From positions 3,601,001 through 3,665,000 of the forward strand of contig NZ_JAQFIL010000001.1 in assembly GCF_029504655.1 (NCBI RefSeq): 64,000 nt of DNA, written 5' to 3'. This document shows, piece after piece, positions 58,031 through 64,000 of the stretch. Source of the stretch: Catalinimonas alkaloidigena. Its GTDB lineage: Bacteria; Bacteroidota; Bacteroidia; Cytophagales; Cyclobacteriaceae. Under the pieces are notes generated by a model. That model made no database searches. It had not been told where the DNA came from and saw nothing but the letters and a program-made list of their open reading frames with translations. Numbering within the stretch: the stretch's first letter is position 1; every line of letters begins with the position of its first letter. The translations under genes and the position numbers were made by a program.

Positions 58031-59389
58031 TTACAATTCCTCTAAAAACAACATCATTTCGTCTGTTCTGGTGTAGTCATTCGTTTTGTATATCACATTT
58101 CCTTCCGCATCGGTAATCAAAAAGAATGGGATACCGATTTTAAGCTCCGGAAAGCGCTCATCATTTCTGTACTTCTCAAACTCAGCAGATGTATCATAGA
58201 CCTTATAGAGTACTGCATTTTGTAGTACCTCATTGAGCGCCATATCTTCTTGCGTCATTTTTTGGAATGCTTTGCAGTTGGTACACCAGTCCCCATGAAA
58301 ATCTACGAACACAAGCTTACCGCTTTGAGCTGCCTGCTGATAGGCTAATCCTTTATCCAGATACCAGCTTAATTCTCCTTTCTGCTCAATGGCAGATACA
58401 GTAGAAGATGATGCCACATTTACATTAGCAGCATTGCCTGCTGAGACAGGTAGTACTATCATTTGTGAGCCCATCAGGAAAAAGCCAAGTACGGCGGCCA
58501 GTGCAAATAAGGCTTGCTGCATTCTGAGTTGCCTGACTACTGCTTTTGCTTGCAGCTTATAGACAGCCCAGACAAATAGCAGTGCGCTCAATACCAGATA
58601 AGAAGCTCTGGTATCTTCAAAGCCCCAGATATTTAATGCTTTTACCACATAGCCAAGCGCAAAGTAGCCAATGAGCAATGCAAATATCCATTGTACATAC
58701 AACATCCATTTGCCACTTTTAGGCAGGCTCAGGCCAAATACTCCCAGCAGTAGCACTGGTAGTCCCACTCCCATTCCAAACAGCAGCATTTTGAAGGCTG
58801 CGCTTAGCGTCATGCCAAGGGTGACTGTAGTGGAAGTACTGGCGATGGATAAAAGTATACTTACCACAATTGGTCCCACACAGGCAGAAGACAATATGCC
58901 TGCTCCGGCACCCATCAGCAAGCTTCCTCCCAGCCCCTGCTGCTTACTATCCATTTGTCCTCCAAATAAAGGAAGATGCAGCAAATCTACTGTGGCAAGT
59001 GCCATGACGAAAAGTAGTACCCCAATCAAAAGATTAGCGATAGGCAGTCGTAAAACTTCATTGAACATCCCTCCGGTCAGAGAAGCAAGAATGCCAAAAA
59101 GCAGATAAGTGGCTGCCAACCCAATATAGTAAACCAAAGGATGAGCAAATTTTCCAAGACTGCTTTGCCTGCCTCTCAAGAAATTTACGGTGAGCGGGTA
59201 TACCGGATACACACAAGGCAGCAGGCTTGCCAAAATTCCGCCTAGCAATAGAAAAAAGTAGCTACCGAGGTCGGAAGAAGTGGCCAGTTCTTCCCCCACC
59301 CAGGTATTCATCGTATCAAAAACTGATTGTGCATGCCCACTTAGGAACATGCACAGCATTAATGTAGTAAGTATGAGCTTTTTAAGCAT
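58031..59389 (-). CDS. DsbD-like thiol:disulfide interchange protein, short form
   Basis: This protein of 452 residues has a signal peptide, an eight-span DsbD/CcdA membrane domain (about 40-320; SLLPCVYPVYPLTVNFL and SSACVGPIVVSIL hold the two membrane Cys residues) and a C-terminal thioredoxin-like domain (about 335-450) with WCTNCK as its active site. The N-terminal immunoglobulin-like DsbD-alpha domain of the E. coli protein is absent. It should carry electrons from cytoplasmic thioredoxin to periplasmic thiols. Placed 4 bp after the exported arsenate-reductase-like gene, it could supply that enzyme with electrons outside the cytoplasm. That is inference. Confidence 0.88.
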   Translation of the reverse strand: MLKKLILTTLMLCMFLSGHAQSVFDTMNTWVGEELATSSDLGSYFFLLLGGILASLLPCVYPVYPLTVNFLRGRQSSLGKFAHPLVYYIGLAATYLLFGILASLTGGMFNEVLRLPIANLLIGVLLFVMALATVDLLHLPLFGGQMDSKQQGLGGSLLMGAGAGILSSACVGPIVVSILLSIASTSTTVTLGMTLSAAFKMLLFGMGVGLPVLLLGVFGLSLPKSGKWMLYVQWIFALLIGYFALGYVVKALNIWGFEDTRASYLVLSALLFVWAVYKLQAKAVVRQLRMQQALFALAAVLGFFLMGSQMIVLPVSAGNAANVNVASSSTVSAIEQKGELSWYLDKGLAYQQAAQSGKLVFVDFHGDWCTNCKAFQKMTQEDMALNEVLQNAVLYKVYDTSAEFEKYRNDERFPELKIGIPFFLITDAEGNVIYKTNDYTRTDEMMLFLEEL

Positions 59390-59393
59390 TGTA

Positions 59394-60089
59394 CTATGAC
59401 TTCACTTTTGACATCATAAAGAACATCTCCCTAGCGATCTGATGGCAACGCTCATCATATTTGGCTTCTTCCTGGGCTGTGCCATCAAACTCCTTAGGGT
59501 CGTCATAGGGAACAGGAATGCGCAATGAGGCACCGGGAATGAGAGGACAGTTCTTATCCGCTTCCGAGCAGGTCATAATGGCTGCAAAATCTTTTTGTGG
59601 ATTCTCGGGGGCATCATACTTCTTGGAAAAAGCCTCTACAGTAGGTACACCTTCAGCATAGTTTACCGCATATACCGGATTATCTCCCTGCTTCACAGTC
59701 GTGATATTGAAACCTGCTTTTTTCATGGCCTTCACTGCTCGTGGATTAAAGGCGGTTGCCTCAGTTCCTCCTGAATAGGTCTCCACGCCTTCCACACCAT
59801 AGAAATGCGCAGCCGCCTGAGTCCAGAGCTGAGACATATGGCTGCGACGGGAATTATGGGTACAGATAAAAGTGAGCTTAGCTGCCTCTCCTGAGTTTTG
59901 TTTGGTAGAAATATATAAGGCTAATTTGGTAAGCGCTCTTTTTCGCTCTTCTGGTATTTGGTCAAATTCAGAGGTTATCTGATCTACGTAAGGCTGTAGG
60001 GAAGCATTTAGCTCCCCGGGTTTAGTTTCATTGGAATTCATAGCTGTCAAGGTTAATAACATAAATAGACATAGAGAAAAAGTTTTCAT
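59394..60089 (-). CDS. Arsenate reductase-like LMW phosphatase with a signal peptide
   Basis: The catalytic loop CTHNSRRS (Cys76 to Ser83 from the Met at 60089) is the CxxxxxR(S) P-loop of low-molecular-weight phosphatases and ArsC-type reductases. Later conserved blocks are VETYSGGTEATAFNPRAV, IMTCSEADKNCP with two more Cys, and ASLRIPVPYDDPKEF. The family reduces arsenate to arsenite with thioredoxin. Here a signal-peptide-like start precedes the domain (FSLCLFMLLTLTA) and an added helical part (LQPYVDQITSEFDQIPEER) leads into it, so the enzyme may be exported. An upstream frame extends to 60137 without adding sense. It follows arsR by 57 bp and is followed by the dsbD-like gene. Confidence 0.85.
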   Translation of the reverse strand: MKTFSLCLFMLLTLTAMNSNETKPGELNASLQPYVDQITSEFDQIPEERKRALTKLALYISTKQNSGEAAKLTFICTHNSRRSHMSQLWTQAAAHFYGVEGVETYSGGTEATAFNPRAVKAMKKAGFNITTVKQGDNPVYAVNYAEGVPTVEAFSKKYDAPENPQKDFAAIMTCSEADKNCPLIPGASLRIPVPYDDPKEFDGTAQEEAKYDERCHQIAREMFFMMSKVKS

Positions 60090-60146
60090 AGTCGCCTTGG
60101 TTAATTGTGTTATTGTAATAATACGATAAGGACACATAAATTTTTT

Positions 60147-60476
60147 TTAGCAGCAGTTTTTCTTAGGAGTTAAAGAGGCATAGAGGTTGATCATTACATC
60201 ACGGGCCTCCTCCCAGGCTTCTTCATTGATGCAATACCCAATTCTTGGGCCTTCAATCTCTCCTTTGATGATGCCTGCGTTTTTCAATTCCCTTAAGTGC
60301 TGGGATATGGTAGACTGTGAAAGGGGTAACTCTTCTACCAGTTCTCCACAGAAACAACTCTCATGCTTAAGTAAAAATTCAATGATCGCTACTCTGGCCG
60401 GATGCGCCAGTGCTTTCGCATACTGAGCGATCTTGTTTTGCCGCTGGTTAAATACTGCTGTCTTACTGATTCCCAT
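60147..60476 (-). CDS. arsR: ArsR-family metalloregulatory repressor
   Basis: The 109-residue winged-helix protein reads LAHPARVAIIEFLLKH, then ESCFCGELVEELPLSQSTISQHLRELKNAGII, with Cys pairs placed as in the ELCVCDL metal-binding helix of ArsR, and a wing GPRIGYCINEE. A final NCC adds two more possible ligands. It should bind the ars promoter and leave it on binding As(III) or Sb(III). It is the first gene of the seven-gene operon and lies 15 bp from an inverted repeat that overlaps its promoter, so it is autoregulated. Confidence 0.93.
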   Translation of the reverse strand: MGISKTAVFNQRQNKIAQYAKALAHPARVAIIEFLLKHESCFCGELVEELPLSQSTISQHLRELKNAGIIKGEIEGPRIGYCINEEAWEEARDVMINLYASLTPKKNCC

Positions 60477-60490
60477 AATAAACTTTAGTT

Positions 60491-60506
60491 ATCGTAAAGT
60501 AACGAT
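60491..60506. promoter_or_regulatory. Operator and promoter region of the ars operon
   Basis: ATCGT (60491-60495) and ACGAT (60502-60506) form an inverted repeat with a 6-bp spacer. On the minus strand the repeat covers TACTTTAC, a partial -7 match with TTG 21 nt upstream. The position, 15 bp from the arsR start, fits an ArsR operator. Confidence 0.5.
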
Positions 60507-60937
60507 GAGTATTTAAGAATGGCAAGGGTTACTCCCTTTAATTTTTAATGTCCTCCTGTCAGTTAACCTTCGGGATAGAAATTTTCAAATTGATATTCAT
60601 GATCGTTTTCATAAAGCTTACTCTAACCTGCCGGTGTGCCAAACCCCATAAGCCCAACCCCTCCTGTAAGAAATAGTATACCTCATTTTGAGATAAGCTC
60701 TACCACGAGGTCAGGTGCTCTTATTACAGCGGAGTTTTTTTGCTCTCAGAATCAGGTATGACAAAGGAAGTAGGCCAAGCGCATTGTTAATGATTTTTAT
60801 AAAATTCATGCAAATTAAAAACAGACTTCAAAATCAGGTTTTACATGCTAGCGAAATATCAAATTGATGTATCACCCCGTCCAAGTACATATTTTCTTGT
60901 AATAACTGATGGCTATTTTTGAGATAAAAGCCAAGTT
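60507..60937. other. Intergenic stretch with a possible Uma2-type nuclease relic
   Basis: On the minus strand near 60690-60725 the frame reads VIRAPDLVVELISK then a stop; PDLVVEL(I/V)S is the core strand of the Uma2 family of PD-(D/E)XK-fold proteins. Only about 14 residues match, with stops on both sides. GCCAAGCGCATTG at 60774-60786 repeats the sequence at 55125. Confidence 0.3.
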
Positions 60938-61110
60938 ATGGAACATCAAGAAATAATGCTGACTCTGTTAGATGATTTTCACAGGAGCGGCAAATCACAA
61001 AAGAGTTTTGTCTGGAGCAGGGTATCAAGACTTCCACCTTCAGTTATTGGCTCAAAAAGAAGCGATTAAGTAAAAATCCCAAAGAAGCTAATTGGGAAAA
61101 TAGAAGAGTA
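60938..61110 (+). pseudogene. IS66-type accessory protein TnpA relic
   Basis: From ATG 60938 the frame reads HQEIMLTLLDDFHRSGKSQKSF and, after a one-base deletion, FCLEQGIKTSTFSYWLKKKR. This is the helix-turn-helix of the small TnpA (OrfA) protein that accompanies IS66-family transposases. The one-base slip and the loss of downstream tnpB and transposase genes leave it nonfunctional. It ends close to the 3' end of the group II intron. Confidence 0.6.
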
Positions 61111-61158
61111 AATATTTTTATCCTTTTCATTTCTTCAAATTGGCGCGTAGAGTAGGCC

Positions 61159-61258
61159 CTGATAGCCTACTATTAAACATGCTAAAAGATAGCAAATTCT
61201 GTAGACTATCAGTGACCCCTTCATCAAACCGGACTTGAAGTTTTCCCTCATCCGGCTT
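61159..61258 (-). ncRNA. Group II intron domains V and VI
   Basis: Domain V is 61226-61258: on the minus strand AAGCCGGA pairs with TCCGGTTT around GAGGGAAAACTTC, with the AGC catalytic triad in its first strand. Domain VI is 61159-61212: arms of 12 nt (CTGATAGTCTAC and GTAGGCTATCAG, one T-G wobble) enclose a long loop. Confidence 0.7.
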
Positions 61259-61272
61259 ACCGACAGAGTTCT

Positions 61273-62643
61273 TCATTGAGCTTTCGCAAGCGTTTTCAGG
61301 CGCGCATACTTTTCCATATCTAACAGGTTCTTGTGTTTAACCAGATTCCTGTAAGGTCGCTGGCGTAGCGACTTATGCGCCCTCCTCCCTTTTCTCTTCA
61401 ACCATTTGTACAACTTAAACTCCAGGTGCTGGATGATCGCTTTGATGGTTTTCCAGATATGGGTCACTCTACCAATTGAGAAGTAATTCAACCACCCTAT
61501 CAGCAGTCCATTGAGCTTGTAAATCATAGGCTCTATCTTCCAGTGTCTCCGTTTTGCCAGTAGCTCCCGGATACCTGTAAATAGCTTCTTCCTTGACTTC
61601 TGACTAGGCCGTATGTTCGTATACCTCTTTCCATCTTCTAGGAATCTGGACGTCACCATACGAAACTCAAAACCCAGAAAGTACAAACTACTCTTGCTGA
61701 TGTGAAGGATCTTTGTTTTCTCCTTATTCAATTTGAGTCCCATTCGGTACATTAGATATCCGATGTATCGGAGTATATCTCTGCTGTACCGCTGTTTTCC
61801 CATCAGAACAAAGTCATCCGCATATCGCACTATACGAATGTTTGCTTTCGCAAACTTCCCTTTTGGATTATTGACAATCCGGTCAAAGGCATGCAGGTAA
61901 ATGTTAGCCAACAGAGGTGATATCACACCACCTTGTGGAGTACCTTGTCTTGAGGCCAGTAGTTCTCCATCTTCCAGTTGTACCGGGGATGTGAGCCACT
62001 GCCCAATCAAGTCCAGTATTCCACCATCGCTAATGCGTTCTTTCAGAAGAATGAAAAGCTTGTTGTGTGGGATGGTGTCAAAATACTTTGACAGGTCCGC
62101 ATCGTAGATGAACTTGTGTCCATCAAACAAGTTTCTCTTGATCTGTTTGACCGCATCTTTCGCTCCCTTCTTGGGCCGAAATCCATAAGATGTAGAAATA
62201 AAGTCTGCTTCCCATAATGGCTCTATGACCATCTTTGCTGCCATCTGGACAATTCTGTCCTTGATGGTGGGAATTCCTAGCAAACGAAATTCTCCTTTCT
62301 TTTCTTTTGGAATTTCCACCCGTCTTACCGGGGAACTGCGATAGGTGCCGGTTCGTATTTCAGTCTGTATCTCTGTCAGATATTGATGTACTCCGTACAT
62401 CTCAATATCTGCAAAGCTGACTTTGTCTACTCCCCTACCTGTTGAGTAACTTTGCTTTACTCTGCGCCAGGATTCTATCAGCACGTAGTCCAGGCAAATT
62501 TTGTCCTTCAGACTATAAGCTTTGAAATCCTTCTCTTGCTTGGCTCTAATGTATAGCTTCCTTTGAAATACACGAACACGTTCATCACAAAGTGATGGAC
62601 TTACTAATAGATTTGCATCAATATAGGTCGTTCTGTCTTCCAT
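61273..62643 (-). CDS. ltrA: Group II intron reverse transcriptase/maturase, no endonuclease domain
   Basis: The 456-residue protein shows the reverse transcriptase blocks in order: RRVEIPKEKKGEFRLLGIPTIKDR (RT1-2), YDADLSKYFDTIPHNKL (RT3), RQGTPQGGVISPLLANIYLH (RT4), RYADDF (RT5) with the catalytic Asp pair, and LNKEKTKIL (RT6). The maturase domain X follows with GWLNYFSIG and a basic tail. There is no HNH endonuclease domain, so mobility would use nicks at replication forks or structured DNA. The start lies 20 residues before the first conserved part. The class of intron could not be fixed from the sequence alone. Confidence 0.93.
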   Translation of the reverse strand: MEDRTTYIDANLLVSPSLCDERVRVFQRKLYIRAKQEKDFKAYSLKDKICLDYVLIESWRRVKQSYSTGRGVDKVSFADIEMYGVHQYLTEIQTEIRTGTYRSSPVRRVEIPKEKKGEFRLLGIPTIKDRIVQMAAKMVIEPLWEADFISTSYGFRPKKGAKDAVKQIKRNLFDGHKFIYDADLSKYFDTIPHNKLFILLKERISDGGILDLIGQWLTSPVQLEDGELLASRQGTPQGGVISPLLANIYLHAFDRIVNNPKGKFAKANIRIVRYADDFVLMGKQRYSRDILRYIGYLMYRMGLKLNKEKTKILHISKSSLYFLGFEFRMVTSRFLEDGKRYTNIRPSQKSRKKLFTGIRELLAKRRHWKIEPMIYKLNGLLIGWLNYFSIGRVTHIWKTIKAIIQHLEFKLYKWLKRKGRRAHKSLRQRPYRNLVKHKNLLDMEKYARLKTLAKAQ

Positions 62644-63123
62644 ATAAGCTTCTCTAAAGTAGGGCGCCTTCCCTCCAACAGAGTTTTGTTGTCTCTGTCA
62701 TCTACGGTACTATGTGCCCCTCCGACTTCTGCAAGTTCCCTTGTCCACTTCGTTATACTTATAGGACCTAGTTTTCGGGAGCCACCCTATGAACTTACAG
62801 ATCTCCCACGTTTAATGTCATTCCATCTATAATCACGCTATCCCTAGGACTCCGGCAGCTTACTAAGATTCATGCGACTGTTAATCCTCTTGGTATGACA
62901 GGGTTCGAGACCGTTAACACTCTCCCCATACTGCGGGTACACCTCTCGAAGCTACTACGGGTTGCGGGGGGCCGCCCCCACGCTTCCGCATTACAGCTTG
63001 ATTATTTGAAAGAACAAAGCTTCAGCAATACCCTCACGGGTATGACTGTTTGTTTTTCTTCAAGGTGAACAGTCAATTACCTTGGTGGGATTCTCACCCA
63101 CTGGAATGGCACCACTTCGTGGC

Positions 63124-63190
63124 GCACTAACGGTTACTGTAGGAGCTGCGAAGGCAGAGCCGTAGCTTTGCGCTTATGGCTTGTTAGTGC
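63124..63190 (-). repeat. attC-like palindrome at the intron 5' junction
   Basis: On the minus strand the element begins GCACTAACAAGC and ends CCGTTAGTGC, perfect 8-bp outer arms, with an inner hairpin CTGCCTTCGCAG. This is the layout of integron attC sites (RYYYAAC ... GTTRRRY with an imperfect stem). It follows the DUF5615 stop by 47 bp. Outer-arm bases deviate from the strict consensus, so the label is tentative. The group II intron starts inside its right arm. Confidence 0.4.
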
Positions 63191-63237
63191 CTGGCTTAGG
63201 TTTCTCTTTTTATAAATGTTACTGAGTCCTGATCCAA

Positions 63238-63560
63238 CTAAATCATAAATCCTCTACTTGAATATAATTTCTGTATTGCTTGCAGATTTTCAGAAATTAC
63301 ATCTATCAAAATGGAGGTGGAGAGATTACCAAGATTAACTTTTACTAATTTCTTGGGGGTATTACTGATCAGGAAGCTATTTCTATAATCAGCATCTTTT
63401 GTAAGAACAGTCAAATCATTTTCATCAGCATAGGTGCTAATATCTCCATCCTTTGTATGCCATTTATCCAAAACTTCATTTACGGAATAGCCTCAAATTC
63501 TAATGACCTGAAATATTTTACTCTTTTATAGGATATATGAACATCACAGAGAAACTTCAT
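63238..63560 (-). pseudogene. DUF5615 PIN-like toxin, one frameshift
   Basis: From ATG 63560 the frame reads MKFLCDVHISYKRVKYFRSLEFEAI and then slips; the remaining part continues as VNEVLDKWHTKDGDISTYADENDLTVLTKD and LVKVNLGN to the stop at 63238. That is a complete DUF5615 (Mut7-C/PIN-like) protein of about 107 residues apart from a one-base deletion near 63488. The acids Asp6 and the DENDLTVLTKD(AD) block are those of the PIN-type active site. The ATG overlaps the stop of the DUF433 gene (TAATG), the standard order of this antitoxin-toxin pair. Confidence 0.65.
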
Positions 63561-63787
63561 TAAGCTACCTCTTTAATGTTGTGTCCTGAAAGGGAGAGCT
63601 TTGCGTATTGCAAACAGGCAAATATATCTTCTTTTTCCAATTCAGGATGATCGTCTAAAATCGCTTCTATACTCATTCCAGATCCCAGCATATCAATAAC
63701 TACTTCTACAGGCCATCGCATACCTCATACACATGGTTTGCCATGACATATCTGCGGATCTATTGTAATTCTATTTAGTAAGTTCAC
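63560..63787 (-). pseudogene. DUF433 antitoxin, one in-frame stop
   Basis: From a GTG at 63787 the minus strand reads VNLLNRITIDPQICHGKPCV, a TGA at 63725-63727 in place of the expected Arg codon, then GMRWPVEVVIDMLGSGMSIEAILDDHPELEKEDIFACLQYAKL and the stop at 63560. These are the hallmarks of DUF433, a winged-helix antitoxin paired with PIN-like DUF5615 toxins. Only one codon is wrong. With the toxin also frameshifted, the module is dead unless both are errors. Confidence 0.65.
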
Positions 63788-63807
63788 CTTTTTGAATTTG
63801 ACTTTAT

Positions 63808-63815
63808 CAAATTTA
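63808..63815 (-). promoter_or_regulatory. -7 element of the DUF433-DUF5615 module
   Basis: On the minus strand TAAATTTG matches TAnnTTTG exactly, 20 bp before the GTG start. No TTTG at the usual distance. Confidence 0.4.
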
Positions 63816-63849
63816 CGGATTTTATCCTGCCTTTGTTAATTTTTAGCTT

Positions 63850-63926
63850 GGCACTCTAACTACCGATACAGCGGCTGGCGGAGGCGCAGCCGGAGCAATA
63901 GCTGCTGCATTTTGTGCTTGTTGCAC
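63850..63926 (-). repeat. Second attC-like palindrome upstream of the toxin-antitoxin pair
   Basis: On the minus strand it starts GTGCAACAAGC and ends GTTAGAGTGCC, with an inner hairpin (GGCTG and CAGCC arms around GCGCCTCCGC). It shares AACAAGC, the inner GGCTG/CAGCC hairpin style and GTTAG with the element at 63124-63190. The outer arms pair less well. Together the two bracket the DUF433-DUF5615 pair like sites around a gene cassette. Confidence 0.35.
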
Positions 63927-64000
63927 AACTATTCCAAGATAGAGGAAAAAGGTTTATCTTAATAGTATAAACCACCTCTTATTCTATGCTGGGTAAGAAA

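Larger units (their letters stand above)
61147..63127 (-). mobile_element. Group II intron with reverse transcriptase
   Basis: The element runs on the minus strand from GTGCG at 63127, the group II 5' consensus, through about 480 nt of structured 5' domains, the reverse transcriptase frame and then domains V and VI, to an AC end at about 61147. GC-rich paired segments in 62644-63127 are consistent with domain I. All catalytic parts seem present, so the intron may still splice and move. The exact ends come from motif reading and could be off by a few bases. The 5' end falls in the terminal arm of a palindrome at 63124-63190. No endonuclease domain is encoded. Confidence 0.75.

Noticed and set aside
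60690..60725. Uma2-like PDLVVEL stretch as a gene call
   Set aside because: Only about 14 matching residues with stops on both sides; mentioned in the gap entry but not annotated as a pseudogene.

Overview
The window comes from a Bacteroidota chromosome, most likely of the order Cytophagales. The evidence is two SusC/SusD outer-membrane uptake pairs, a giant one-protein hybrid two-component regulator with an AraC-type output, FecA-like and carboxypeptidase-regulatory-domain receptors, many short lipoprotein signal peptides, and promoter matches to the Bacteroidota consensus (TTTG, 19 nt, TAnnTTTG). Base composition is moderate to low GC. No rRNA, tRNA, CRISPR array or phage structural gene was seen.

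Layout. 1-1521: an ECF sigma-factor relic at the left edge, then a gene-poor stretch. 1522-2637: fatty-acid desaturase. 2932-9344: a susC-susD pair followed by a gamma-glutamyltranspeptidase. 9992-11760: a graveyard of broken mobile elements (two serine-resolvase relics, an IS5-type transposase tail, an IS1-type transposase). 11783-17836: a tight four-gene lipoprotein/membrane/receptor operon (DUF4856, imelysin, gamma-carboxylase-like HTTM protein, FecA-like receptor) with a consensus promoter and a 17-bp palindromic operator; I read it as a metal, probably iron, uptake system. 17950-18245: an ABC-permease relic. 18362-19198: glycerophosphodiesterase. 19737-30555: a second susC-susD pair with a large FG-GAP/UnbV lipoprotein, a divergent LacI-type regulator and a FucP-type sugar symporter. 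30662-32764: DUF255 thioredoxin-fold protein, then a dead sulfatase.

33932-41377: an AraC regulator, a siderophore-interacting-type flavoprotein, a GNAT relic, an MBL-fold alkylsulfatase-like hydrolase and a decayed second copy of it, an NmrA/QorB-like oxidoreductase, and a beta-lactamase-fold serine hydrolase coupled to an outer-membrane protein. 41430-49896: a run of unassigned exported proteins, two of them frameshifted in homopolymers, next to the hybrid two-component regulator. 50292-54636: a membrane GAF sensor and a CPA2 antiporter with a universal-stress domain.

55199-60476 is a seven-gene arsenic operon: arsR, an exported LMW-phosphatase-type arsenate reductase, a DsbD-like protein, a DinB-fold protein, a GDCCVxC cysteine-rich protein, acr3 and arsO. 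The right end (60938-63926) holds an IS66 tnpA relic, a complete-looking group II intron (reverse transcriptase plus domains V and VI and a GTGCG 5' end), and a decayed DUF433/DUF5615 toxin-antitoxin pair bracketed by two palindromes that resemble integron attC sites; the intron sits in the terminal arm of one of them.

Pseudogene density is high: about fourteen broken genes or elements in 64 kb. Some are clearly old (several stops and indels). Three others have a single homopolymer indel in an otherwise intact frame and could be phase variation, recent loss or sequencing error.
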